From: Halobacteriales archaeon QS_1_68_20
Lineage (GTDB): Archaea; Halobacteriota; Halobacteria; Halobacteriales; PXRE01
NCBI GenBank assembly: GCA_003021085.1
Contig: PXRE01000024.1
Span: 1 to 64,000, forward strand
Reading direction: 5' to 3'
Length of the DNA: 64,000 bases
Below, in pieces: positions 26,405 through 35,159 of this stretch. The position numbers and the translations under genes were made by a program. The notes under the pieces were generated by a model. The model saw nothing but the letters and a program-made list of their open reading frames with translations, had not been told where the DNA came from and made no database searches. Positions within the stretch are counted from its first letter, which is position 1, and each line of letters begins with the position of its first letter.

Positions 26405-26776
26405 TCAGCGGCTGGTTTCCGGCTGCGTCCTCGTTGCCGTTTCGAGCGTCCTGCCGAGGACCTTCGCAGTGACGTAGCCGAGTACCACGACCACCAGCAG
26501 GATGACAGGGTAGAACGCGACCAGGTGGACCCAGCCGACGTCCACCGACCGGACGAGTGCGAACCGGCCCGTGGCGACCCCCATCCAGAGGACGTACAGG
26601 AAGTACGACATCGACAGGACGGCGCCGCTGCCGAGCAAGCTCCAGGTCGACTTCTCGAACTCGCTCAACTCCACCTCCAGGTCGGTCGCGTGGGTCACCG
26701 TCTGCAGGCTGACGAACCCCGGCACCAGACAGAGGACGGTGTAGATCAGGTTGACTGCGAGGTCTGGGAAGGCCAT
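26405..26776 (-). CDS. Small membrane protein, DUF6338-like
   Basis: About 123 residues from ATG 26776. Three membrane segments: LAVNLIYTVLCLVPGFVSLQ, WSLLGSGAVLSMSYFLYVLW and LVAFYPVILLVVVVLGYVTA. The opening LIYTVLCLVPGF plus SEFEKSTWSLL resembles the DUF6338 family of bacterial and archaeal membrane proteins (weak, from memory). Function unknown. Convergent with the aminotransferase, 6 nt apart. Confidence 0.65.
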   Translation of the reverse strand: MAFPDLAVNLIYTVLCLVPGFVSLQTVTHATDLEVELSEFEKSTWSLLGSGAVLSMSYFLYVLWMGVATGRFALVRSVDVGWVHLVAFYPVILLVVVVLGYVTAKVLGRTLETATRTQPETSR

Positions 26777-27051
26777 CGTCTCGTGGACCGGCGGCTCACT
26801 GGCCGCCGGTGAACCGGAGAGCGTTCCACCGGGTGACACCTCGACGGTCGATCGGTCGACTCGGGCGGACCCATACACGACTCGACGGATCGAGAGATGT
26901 TAGCAATTATCGTGGGCGTCGAACAGGACGGGGAATTCCGGGCAGTGACGCGCCCGGTGTCGGGCCACGACGTCCCGTCACGAGGTCACGCGCGAGGCGA
27001 CCCGCGGTGCAGTGAGCAGCCCAAACAGGGTTTTCGAGTCGGCCGTCCCGC

Positions 27052-28526
27052 TCAGGAGATGTCGCTCGGCTGGATCTCGGTGCCGTCGCAGTACAGCGTA
27101 TAGTACGACTCGTCGACGTCGCCCGACCAGTTCGAGAGCGACCCCAGGTAGTGGTAGCTGTCGCCGTAGCCGTTGCCGGTCCTGCCGGTAACCGTGTAGG
27201 TGCCGTCGCCGTTGTCGCTGATCGAGTCGTTGTTGGTCTCCGCCGAGTCGTCGCCGTTGGACGTGTCCCGGGTGACGGTCCCGTCGACGGTGAACGCGTA
27301 GCGGAAGTCACCGCTGTCGGCGACGGTCCTAATCACGAAGTGGGTGTCCCCGCTGGTCCCGTCGTCGTCACCGCGGCCGCCACCGCCGTCGCTCTCGTCG
27401 ACCGGTGGCCGACGTCGTCGCTGGCGGGTTCGTCCGAGCCGTAGTGGTTGTTCTACCAGCTGACGCCGGCCCACGTCGAGGCGCCCTCCTGGACGATGGC
27501 CTCCGTCCTGAACGCCTCAGTCGGAGGCTCTTTCGGCGGATCGGGGTTGTAGAACCAGTTCCGGAAGATGTCACAGTACTCCTGGGGTTCGCCCCGCAGG
27601 ACGACACCGCCGGCCTGGGCGTCCTTGTCAGAGCGTTCGGTGACGGCCACGGTGTTGTCGTAGATCGCCATGCGGGTCCCCTCGTCGTGCACGTCGATGA
27701 CGTGGCCGTAGGTCTTCCCGCCGAAGTAGCTGTCGTGGAGTTCGTAACCGGAGGTGTTGCCGGCGACGCTGTGGCGGTTGTGGTTGAACACCCAGTAGCC
27801 GATCTCCGGCATCTACCCCGCTGATCACGCCGTAGCCCAGTCCGTCCATCGGGTTGTGGTGGAGGTGGCAGTGGTGGACGTGGGTGTCGTCGGCGGCGTC
27901 GACGGCGTAGTGACCCCAGCCGTAGATCTCACAACTGTCGATCTCGATGCCGCTGCCGGAGCAGCCGACGCCGCGGGACCACTCCGGACCGCCCCAGTTG
28001 GGGTGGTCGACGAACTCCCACAGCGGGCCACCCATCCGGATGCCCGTCACCCGGGCGCCGCCGAAGGCCTTCATGAACTGCTTGTCGTGCTGGTCGGTGT
28101 AGATCAACCCGCCCGCCGAGTCGTTGATCCCCCGGTCGCTGGCCAGGGTGACGTCCGCCGGGATCTCCAGGTAGTCCCCGGTGTCGTACGGGTCGGAGTC
28201 GGTCACCTCGATGCTCGCGTCGCCGGGTACGGAGACGACTTTCCCGTCGCTGGCCGACGCCAGGGCGTCGCGGAGCTCGCCCCCGGTGGTCGGTTCGTAG
28301 TTGCCGGCCGTCGGCCGACTCGAATCCGAGTAGTTCCACCGGCCGCCCGGTTCCGACCCTTCGAGGACCGACTGGGGGCGGGACCGGCCGCCGCTGCCGG
28401 TTCGGCGGGCCTCCCGAGCGCCAGTGCGCCCGCCGCCGCGCCGGTGAGTTTCAGCACCGAACGGCGTCCGACGCCGCCCGTACGACGCCCCGGCGAATCG
28501 CCACTCCTCGCTCTGCCGCCACCCAC
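27052..28526 (-). pseudogene. Tat-exported right-handed beta-helix protein, frameshifted
   Basis: A Tat signal (GRRSVLKLTGAAAGALALG) near 28,450 opens the gene. The frame then moves to LRDALASASDGKVVSVPGDA, DVTLASDRGINDSAGGLIYT, SCEIYGWGHYAVDAADDTHV and HHCHLHHNPMDGLGYGVISG, a parallel beta-helix as in pectate-lyase-like proteins. A second shift near 27,815 gives IGYWVFNHNRHSVAGNTSGY to a TAG-type stop at 27,453, and a third frame holds a C-terminal beta-rich domain (HFVIRTVADSGDFRYAFTVD, NGYGDSYHYLGSLSNW) to 27,052. Probably cell-surface polysaccharide-acting. At least three breaks, so likely nonfunctional. Confidence 0.7.
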
Positions 28527-28534
28527 GTTTTATC
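28527..28534 (+). promoter_or_regulatory. TATA box of the YncE-like gene
   Basis: GTTTTATC ends 24 nt before ATG 28559. Confidence 0.6.
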
Positions 28535-28558
28535 GAGTGATCCCTCGCAAACGCAGAT

Positions 28559-29052
28559 ATGGGCCGACTCGTTGTACTCGCCAAGGACGCCGACTCCATC
28601 TCGGTGATCGACGCCGACACCGGCGAGACCACCCGCACCGTCGAGACGGACTTCAACCCCCACGAGGTCGCCGTCGGTCCCGGTGGGGAGGAGGTGTACG
28701 TCACCTGCTCGCTGGGCGGATCGCTGATCGTCTACGACGCCGACACCTGGGAGCGGGCCGAAACCATCACCCACGAGGACTTCGACTTCCCGCACGGCCT
28801 CGCGGTGCGGAAGTCGGCGGGCGACCTCTGGCTGGCTTCGACGGCGACGGGGAGCGCCGGCCCTGGGAGATTGCCCGCATCCCGGTAGGCATCTGGCCCG
28901 GCGGCACCGTCTTCGACCCCGCGGGCGAGACCGCGTACGTCGCCAACACCAAGACCAACGACGTCTCGGTGATCGACGTCGAGGCCTTCGAGGGGGTCGA
29001 CCGCTACGAGACGGGGATCCACCCGGACGGCATCGCGTACCTGCCGGATTGA
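28559..29052 (+). pseudogene. YncE-like beta-propeller protein, shortened and frameshifted
   Basis: LVVLAKDADSISVIDADTGE, NPHEVAVGPGGEEVYVTCSL and FPHGLAVRKSAGDLWLASTA are YVTN/YncE propeller blades. Near 28,855 the frame breaks; WEIARIPVGIWPGGTVFDPA, ETAYVANTKTNDVSVIDVEA continues in another frame to the stop at 29,052. Even joined it would be about 165 residues, half the usual length, so blades are missing. No signal peptide. Typical relatives bind ligands or act as scaffold proteins in the cell envelope. Confidence 0.7.
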
Positions 29053-29144
29053 TGGACGGTCCGGGACCGGACCGGTAGCGACGGGACCGATCCCCCGGGA
29101 GCGGGGCCGGTTACATTAGGGTGGCCGTCCTAGGGAACGAATAG

Positions 29145-29996
29145 ATGGCAGTCGCTCGCCACGGCGACGGGAGGGCGGCGGTCCTGCGAGCGCTGGCTTC
29201 CCAGGTCCACCCGGTGTTCATGTTGCCGCCGATCGCAGCCTCGGTGTTCGGCGGACTGGTCGCGGGGACGTTCTCGACGGTCGCCGCCGGCGTCCACGCC
29301 GTCGCCATCTTCGCCGCCGTTTACACGGCCCACGTCAAGGATGGGTACGTCGATTTCCACCGCCGGGGCGAGGACGACGACCACCCGCTGACGGCCAGGG
29401 GGTGTCGCCTCGCGCTCGTCGCGGCGACCGCGCTCCACGTGACCGCTCTCGTCGGCCTGTGGGTCATCGCGGGGTGGGGTGCCGTCGCGTTGACCGCGCC
29501 GACGTGGCTGATCGCCTACCACCACGCGCCCCAGCTGGACACCAATCCCATCGGGGCGACGACGGGGTACCCTGCCGGCATCGCGCTGAGCGTCCTCGGC
29601 GGGTTCTACGTGCAGGCGGGGACCCTGGCCGTCGAACCGGTCGGATTCGCCGCCGTCTTCCTCGTCCTGCTGACCGGCGTGAAGGTGATCGACGACGCCC
29701 AGGACTACGACTACGACCGCTCCATCGAGAAACGGACGGTCGCCGTCGTCCTGGGTCCGGCGCGGGCACGGCGTGTCGCGTTCGGCCTGATGGTGGCCGC
29801 GCTCGCGCTCGTCGGCGTGCTCGCGGCCCTGCCGGTGTTCCCGGCGAGCGCCGCGCTGGCGGTCGTCCCGTTCGGGGCGGTCGCGTACGTCGCCCGCCGG
29901 GCCGACCCGGAACTGGCGACCATGTTGCTCGTCCGGGGGGCCTACCTCTTTCTCGCCGTCCTGGTCGCCGCCGTGTGGGCAAGGCCCATCTCGTGA
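29145..29996 (+). CDS. UbiA-superfamily prenyltransferase
   Basis: A 283-residue membrane protein with eight or so helices. The second Asp-rich motif DDAQDYDYDRSIEKRTVAV (about 185-203) is classic UbiA; the first is altered to KDGYVDFHRRGEDDDHPLTA. UbiA enzymes move isoprenyl groups onto aromatic or sugar-phosphate acceptors (quinones, ether lipids, carotenoids, heme). The altered first motif leaves the acceptor uncertain; haloarchaeal paralogues of this kind are not characterised to my knowledge. Starts at ATG 29145; preceded by TTACATTAGG. Confidence 0.8.
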   Translation: MAVARHGDGRAAVLRALASQVHPVFMLPPIAASVFGGLVAGTFSTVAAGVHAVAIFAAVYTAHVKDGYVDFHRRGEDDDHPLTARGCRLALVAATALHVTALVGLWVIAGWGAVALTAPTWLIAYHHAPQLDTNPIGATTGYPAGIALSVLGGFYVQAGTLAVEPVGFAAVFLVLLTGVKVIDDAQDYDYDRSIEKRTVAVVLGPARARRVAFGLMVAALALVGVLAALPVFPASAALAVVPFGAVAYVARRADPELATMLLVRGAYLFLAVLVAAVWARPIS

Positions 29997-30169
29997 GCTG
30001 CGTCGAGCGTGTCGGCCACCGTCCGTTCGGGCCTAACTGGACTTTGTTGCGTCGACCGCCGCCACCCCAAGTTCTATTTCAGTACGACGACAATAACTGT
30101 GCGAACTGTCAGTGCGCGTCTCGGTCCGGACCAGCACGGACCGTGACCGTCACTGCCGGCGGGATCGAC

Positions 30170-32221
30170 ATGAAGCAAACCAGGCAATTCGCTCTCGTGA
30201 TGGTGGTCGTCACGTTGGTGCTCGGGAGCGTCGTGTTCGCCGGGTTCGAATCACAGCGACAGCAGACCATCGAGCGCGAGCGAGTCGAGACCCAGGAGAC
30301 GGCACGCATCGTCGCCGAGCGGATCGACTACATGCTCGAGGAGCGGACGCGGCAGGTCCGGATCGCAGCCAAAGACCCCTCGATGCGTGCGTTCGGCACC
30401 GACGAGCAACGGCGGGCACTACAGGACTTCATGAACGAGACCGAGTTCGACACCGCGGCGATCATCGCCGAGAACGGGAGCAAGGTGGACATCCGCGGCG
30501 TCGGCCAGGACACGCGACACTCGCTGGTCGGGCGGGACTACAGCCAGCGGGACTACGTCCAGCACGCCCTCGACGGCGAGGTCTACGTCACCGACCCGTT
30601 CGTCGCCGACAGCGGCAAACAGATCGTCGTGATCAGCGCACCTATCCGCGCCGACGACGGCGAGGTCGTCGGCGTCTTCGGGGCGTCCATCGTTCTCAAC
30701 GACGAGGCCTTCTTCTCGAACATCCAGCGGTTCGACACCGACACCCAGTCGGTGTTCGTCTCCGCCGACGGTAACCACCTCTACGAGGGGACCGAGCGCT
30801 TCAACCGGTCGATCACCGCGACCGAGACCGTCGACTCCACCGGGTGGACCGTCCGGGTCGAGCGGAGTCGTGAACCGCTGGAGAGCGAACTGGAGAGCAA
30901 CCTCGGGTCGTTCCTGCTCAAGGAGGGCGTCGTCCTCTTCGTCGTCATCGTGCTGGGCGGCGTCGGGGCCTGGACCTACCAGACCCACCTCAAGCAGGCC
31001 AGGCGACTGCTGGCTGGGTTCGACGAACTGGAGGAAGGCAACTACGACTACGACGCCGCGCTCGGCGGCAGCGAGGAGTGGCGACGCATCGACGACGGGT
31101 TCACCGACCTCAGGGAGGCGCTGGCCGATCGCGAGCGTGAACTCCGCCGCGAGCGCGACCGGTTCGCGGCGTTGTTCGAGAACGTGCCCGACCCCGCGGT
31201 GATCTACGTCACCGAGGACGACGGCGCCGTCGTCGAGCAGGTCAACCCCGCGTTCGAAGCCGAGTTCGGGTACGACCCCGGGGAAGCGGTCGGGGCGTCC
31301 CTCGTCGAACTGCTCTCGCCCGTCGACGACGACCCCCTGCCCGTCGGTGACGGCTCGACCGCCATGGAGGTCCAGTGCGAGACGGCCTCGGAGACGGCCG
31401 ACTTCCTCGTCCGGAGCGCGACCCTCGGCGGCGACGGAGACCCGGCCACGGGGTGTCTGATCTGCACGAACATCACCGAGCAGAAACGTCGCGAGCGGGA
31501 ACTCGCGCGACAGAACGAGCGCCTCGACGAGTTCGCCAGCGTCGTCAGCCACGACCTGCGCGGCCCGCTGACCATCGCCAGGGGCAACGCCGAACTCGCC
31601 CGGGACGACGACGAGTACCTCGACGACGTGCTGGCGGCGCTCGAACGGATGGAACGCCTCGTCGACGAGATCCTCGAACTCGCCCGGCAGGGCCGGACCG
31701 TCGGGGAGACGACCGAGGTCTCGCTCCGGCGGACCGCAACGCTCGCCTGGGGGAACCTGGACACCGCCGGCGCGGACCTCGACATCGTCGAGGACGTCGA
31801 CTTCTACGCCGACGACGGCCGGGTCGGCGGCCTCTTCGAGAACCTGTTCCGTAACGCAGTGGAGCACGGTGCGCTGGACGCCGACGCCAGGTCCGACGAG
31901 GACGCCGCGCCGGCGGTCGCCGCGACGGACGGTGCCGTGGCAGAGGAGGCCCCGGACGGGGCCGACACCCCCGGCCTCACCGTCGAGGTCGGCCTGCTGG
32001 ACGACGGCGACGGCTTCTACGTCGAGGACGACGGCGTCGGACTCCCGGACGAGGAGTACGACCGACTGTTCGAACACGGCTACACGACCAACCCGGACGG
32101 CACGGGGTTCGGCCTCGCCATCGTCGAGAGCATCGCGGACGCCCACGGCTGGGAGGTCCGGGCCTGCGACGGGACCGCGGGCGGCGCCCGCTTCGAGTTC
32201 CGCGGCGTCCGCTTCGAGTGA
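30170..32221 (+). CDS. Sensor histidine kinase: dCache - HAMP-like - PAS - HisKA - HATPase
   Basis: 683 residues from ATG 30170. A first membrane helix (7-25), an extracellular double-Cache sensor (RIVAERIDYMLEERTRQVRI; GRDYSQRDYVQHALDGEVYV; SGKQIVVISAPIRADDGEVV), a second helix near 247-266, a HAMP-like linker, PAS (RFAALFENVPDPAVIYV), HisKA H-box SVVSHDLRGPL, and HATPase with ENLFRNAVEHG, DDGVGLP and GTGFGLAIV. Detects small extracellular molecules and autophosphorylates; no response regulator is adjacent, typical for haloarchaeal orphan kinases. An acidic insert sits between the N and G1 boxes. Confidence 0.9.
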   Translation: MKQTRQFALVMVVVTLVLGSVVFAGFESQRQQTIERERVETQETARIVAERIDYMLEERTRQVRIAAKDPSMRAFGTDEQRRALQDFMNETEFDTAAIIAENGSKVDIRGVGQDTRHSLVGRDYSQRDYVQHALDGEVYVTDPFVADSGKQIVVISAPIRADDGEVVGVFGASIVLNDEAFFSNIQRFDTDTQSVFVSADGNHLYEGTERFNRSITATETVDSTGWTVRVERSREPLESELESNLGSFLLKEGVVLFVVIVLGGVGAWTYQTHLKQARRLLAGFDELEEGNYDYDAALGGSEEWRRIDDGFTDLREALADRERELRRERDRFAALFENVPDPAVIYVTEDDGAVVEQVNPAFEAEFGYDPGEAVGASLVELLSPVDDDPLPVGDGSTAMEVQCETASETADFLVRSATLGGDGDPATGCLICTNITEQKRRERELARQNERLDEFASVVSHDLRGPLTIARGNAELARDDDEYLDDVLAALERMERLVDEILELARQGRTVGETTEVSLRRTATLAWGNLDTAGADLDIVEDVDFYADDGRVGGLFENLFRNAVEHGALDADARSDEDAAPAVAATDGAVAEEAPDGADTPGLTVEVGLLDDGDGFYVEDDGVGLPDEEYDRLFEHGYTTNPDGTGFGLAIVESIADAHGWEVRACDGTAGGARFEFRGVRFE

Positions 32222-32263
32222 GTCGAGCAGGGAACCGGAGCGTGGGCCGGGCGGCCGGAGCGG

Positions 32264-33439
32264 TTACTGCGCGGTGCTGACGATCCGGATCACGTCGCCC
32301 TCTTCCAGTTCGTGATCGTCGGAGATTTCACGGCCCTCGCGGGCGTCGACCGCGTGGAGGTAGCCCTCGCCGATGTCGCTGTGGACGGCGTACGCGAGGT
32401 CCTTCGGCGTCGACCCGCGCGGAAGCAGGAAGGCGTCGGGGAGGACCTCCCCCTGGCCGTCGGTCCACTTGCTCTGGTCCTGGACGGGGTAGACCGTGAC
32501 GTGGTCCAGCAGGTCGTAGACGGCGGCGTTCAGCGACGCCTGGACGCCGGTGCCACCGTACTCGGCCATGGCCTCCCGGACCCGCTGTAGCCCCTGACGC
32601 TGCTGGTCGCTGATGTCGCCGGTGATCGTGAAGTCCTCGTCGCCGGGGTCGTACTCGATCAGGCCGGCCTCGGCGGCCCGCCGGAGCGCGAGTTCGCCGT
32701 CGGCGGTCGTCGGTTCGACCATGCGATCCAACTCCAGCAGGCGATCTAGGTTCTCCGCGGGTGCCTCGTCGACCTTGTTGGCCGCGATCAGCAGGGGCTT
32801 GGTCTGGGCGCGCATCTCGCGGGCCAGCGCCTCGCGGTGCTCGTCGTCCCAGTTCTTCGGGTCCGGCGGGTACTCGAACGCTCGAAGAACGGCCGAGACG
32901 TCGGCCTCCGTCGCGCCGAACCCGGTCAGCACGTCCGTCAGCGTCTCTTCGAGGTCGAAGTCCGGCGACCGCGAGCGGCGCTCGACGGACTCCCAGTTGT
33001 CCTCGATGATCCCCATCAGCCACATGTCCATCTCCTCCTCCACGAAGTCGACGTCCTCGATGGGGTCGTGGGCCCCGACCTCGACGGGTTGGCCCTCCTC
33101 GTCGGTGGCGCCCGCCGCGTCGACGACGTTGACGATGGCGTCGGCGTTGGTCAACTCGTCGAGGAACTGGTTGCCGAGGCCCCTGCCCTCGTGGGCGCCC
33201 GGGACCAGGCCAGCGACGTCCAGCAGTTCCACGGGGACGTAGCGCTTGCCGTCCTCGCAGTTGCCACAGCGCTCCTCGAGGTCCAGGCACGGGCAGCGCG
33301 TGCGGGCGTGGCTGACGCCGCGGTTGGCGTCGATGGTGGTGAACGGGTAGTTGGCCACGTCCACGTCGGCCATCGTCGCCGCGGTGTAGAACGTAGACTT
33401 GCCGGCGTTCGGTTTGCCGGCCAGCGCCAGAGAGAGCAT
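32264..33439 (-). CDS. OBG-type translation-associated GTPase (YchF/Rbg-like) with TGS domain
   Basis: 391 residues. G1 GKPNAGKST (8-16), G2/switch region YPFTTIDANRGV, G3 DVAGLVPGAHEG, G4 ANKVD. RCPCLDLEERCGNCEDGKR is a Cys-rich insert that might bind zinc. C-terminal TGS domain: PRGSTPKDLAYAVHSDIGEG. This archaeal YchF-like family binds ribosomes and hydrolyses purine nucleotides; exact role unresolved. It lies 8 nt after the small gene at 33448 on the same strand, so cotranscription is likely. Confidence 0.92.
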   Translation of the reverse strand: MLSLALAGKPNAGKSTFYTAATMADVDVANYPFTTIDANRGVSHARTRCPCLDLEERCGNCEDGKRYVPVELLDVAGLVPGAHEGRGLGNQFLDELTNADAIVNVVDAAGATDEEGQPVEVGAHDPIEDVDFVEEEMDMWLMGIIEDNWESVERRSRSPDFDLEETLTDVLTGFGATEADVSAVLRAFEYPPDPKNWDDEHREALAREMRAQTKPLLIAANKVDEAPAENLDRLLELDRMVEPTTADGELALRRAAEAGLIEYDPGDEDFTITGDISDQQRQGLQRVREAMAEYGGTGVQASLNAAVYDLLDHVTVYPVQDQSKWTDGQGEVLPDAFLLPRGSTPKDLAYAVHSDIGEGYLHAVDAREGREISDDHELEEGDVIRIVSTAQ

Positions 33440-33447
33440 ACCTCAAC

Positions 33448-33756
33448 CTACCCGAGGCCGGGGGAACTGCGTTTCGGTCCGGAGTGATCAGTCCGCCGCC
33501 CGGCGGCTATCTCGCGGGCGCGTTCGAGCACGAGGTCGTCGCCGCGGTGGTCCAGTAGCCGGCGGTGGGCCTGCCTCGCCCGCCGTTCGATCTCCTCGTC
33601 GTCGGGGTACGACCGGCGGTAGCGGTCGACCTCCCGTTCGCGCAGGTCGACCCACCGGTCCTGATCGAGGTCGTGGTCGTCCGGCAGTCGGTCCTCGAAG
33701 GCCTCGCGTACCCTGTCGCGGTCGATCGCCTCGACGACCGCTGGGTCGACTCGCAC
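33448..33756 (-). CDS. Small helical protein upstream of the OBG GTPase
   Basis: 102 residues from GTG 33756. Charged and helical (PAVVEAIDRDRVREAFEDRL, DDEEIERRARQAHRRLLDHR, LVLERAREIA). I do not recognise the family. Its 5' end lies in the sequence that also ends the truncated flavoprotein, so a deletion may have joined the two and could have removed its natural start. Spacing suggests it is cotranscribed with the GTPase. Confidence 0.6.
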   Translation of the reverse strand: MRVDPAVVEAIDRDRVREAFEDRLPDDHDLDQDRWVDLREREVDRYRRSYPDDEEIERRARQAHRRLLDHRGDDLVLERAREIAAGRRTDHSGPKRSSPGLG

Positions 33757-33988
33757 CCGGCCGCCTCGACGTGGTCGTGCATCACCCGTACAGCGTCTCG
33801 ACGTCGATCCCCGCCGGGCATCCCAGGTAGTTCCCCAGGTGGGCACAGCGACCGATCGAGGACGGGCCGCGGTCGAAGACGACGGTGTCTAACCCGTACC
33901 TGGCGGTGAACACGGCGGCCGAACTACCCGCCGGTCCCCCACCGACGACCGCGACGTCGCGGCGCTCTGTGGCCACGATCACCACCAC
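33746..33988 (-). pseudogene. Truncated FAD-dependent oxidoreductase (thioredoxin-reductase-like)
   Basis: N-terminal Rossmann motif VAVVGGGPAGSSAAVFTARYG, then LDTVVFDRGPSSIGRCAHLG and GCPAGIDVETLYG before a stop near 33,782. Directly after, in another frame, MHDHVEAAGCE resembles the next piece of the same family. The rest (about 130 residues) is gone. Relatives are small flavin oxidoreductases. An iron-box-like palindrome stands upstream, so the intact gene was probably iron-controlled (inference). Confidence 0.75.
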
Positions 33989-34071
33989 CCGCGGTCCGGA
34001 ACCCGGTCGTCACGCGTCCCCCTGGGCCCCTCGACGCCTCTGGACCGTCGACATGGTTACGTCCACCCGGT

Positions 34072-34089
34072 TTTTAGGCAAGCCTAAAA
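34072..34089. promoter_or_regulatory. Iron-box-like palindrome (DtxR/Idr type)
   Basis: TTTTAGGCAAGCCTAAAA: perfect 8-bp arms with a 2-nt centre. It matches the TTAGGnnnnCCTAA core of DtxR-family iron-regulator sites known from actinobacteria and used by haloarchaeal Idr proteins. It lies 84 nt before the truncated flavoprotein and overlaps a TATA-like CCTAAAAA on the minus strand. Confidence 0.7.
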
Positions 34090-34184
34090 TCAGTGGCGGA
34101 TTCGTGGCCGACGGCGTTCGGTCTCCTGGGCGCCGACGGACGAGGGCTCGTCGACCCGGATGGCAGAACGGAAACGCAGTCGGC

Positions 34185-34916
34185 CTACAACTCCACGGCC
34201 ATCATCACCTCGTCCACGTACTCGCCGTCGATCCTGTAGTGGCCCTCCCGCACCGCCTCGACCTCCCAGCCGTGGGATTCCAGGAACTCGATCGCGGTCT
34301 CGTTCGTCGCAGGCACGGTGTTGTAGACGCGTTCGAACCCGTTGCTGGCGGCCCACTGCAGGCCGCGCTCCAGCAACTGCGCGCCGACGCCGTGGCCGCG
34401 GTACTCCGCCAGCACGCCCACAGTCAACTCCGCGGTGTGGCTCAGCTTTTCCAGTTCCGGCGCGTACAGGTGGACCCACCCGACCACGTCGTCGCCGACG
34501 GTGGCGACGAAGAACATCCGCGACTGGAGTTCGTTGTGCCGCAACAGCGCCCCCTCGTGGTCGATGGCCTGCGCGACCGACTCGGCCTCGATGTAGATGC
34601 CCTGCTGGGCCACCTGTCGGATGGCCCCGACGATGCCCGAGAGGTCCTCCTGGCGCGCGGGCCGGATGGCGAACTCGAAGTCCTTCGCGCGGTGCTCCTC
34701 GGCCTCGCCCGCGTCCAGCGCGACCCGCAGGCGGCCGTCGACCTGCTCCAGCAGGCCGTCCCGCCGCAGGATGGCGACGTGGTGCCGGAAGCCGCCGGGG
34801 TCGACGCGCAACTCCTCGCGGACCGTCTCGGGTTCGACGGCCCCCTGGGACTCGACGTACTCGTAGATGCGGCGGCGGTCGTCGTGACCGAAGTCGAGTT
34901 CGGTGGCTACCTTCAT
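34185..34916 (-). CDS. Winged-helix DNA-binding domain fused to a GNAT acetyltransferase
   Basis: 243 residues from ATG 34916. Residues 8-70 form a winged helix (DDRRRIYEYVESQGAVEPET, VREELRVDPGGFRHHVAIL, RRDGLLEQVDGRL). Residues 85-243 are a GNAT fold: IRPARQEDLSGIVGAIRQVA, MFFVATVGDDVVGWVHLYA, and the acetyl-CoA loop LAEYRGHGVGAQLLERGL, then NTVPATNETAIEFLESHGW. The fusion suggests a regulator whose activity is tied to acetylation or to acetyl-CoA, or an enzyme that controls its own gene. Domain calls are firm; the role is inferred. Confidence 0.85.
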   Translation of the reverse strand: MKVATELDFGHDDRRRIYEYVESQGAVEPETVREELRVDPGGFRHHVAILRRDGLLEQVDGRLRVALDAGEAEEHRAKDFEFAIRPARQEDLSGIVGAIRQVAQQGIYIEAESVAQAIDHEGALLRHNELQSRMFFVATVGDDVVGWVHLYAPELEKLSHTAELTVGVLAEYRGHGVGAQLLERGLQWAASNGFERVYNTVPATNETAIEFLESHGWEVEAVREGHYRIDGEYVDEVMMAVEL

Positions 34917-35124
34917 GGGGCTTGCTATCACACGCCAGCACTTAACTGTTGACGGGACGGCGGCAGGCCCCGCGTCCGGCCGGACCCCTATCCAACGGCC
35001 TCCGACAGACGGCGGTCGGCGAGCCCCTGGCGCACGCGGTGGACACCGATGCCGGACACGCGGTCGACACCGGCGCGAAGTCGGCGTGATCGGGCGGCCG
35101 TTCGCAGGCGATTCTCATCCGCAG

Positions 35125-35133
35125 CTATTTTAC
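35125..35133 (+). promoter_or_regulatory. TATA-like box of the 7TM histidine kinase
   Basis: CTATTTTAC ends 27 nt before ATG 35160; GTGGAGG immediately before the ATG could serve as an SD-like site. Confidence 0.5.
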
Positions 35134-35159
35134 CCACCACCGAATTGATATAGTGGAGG

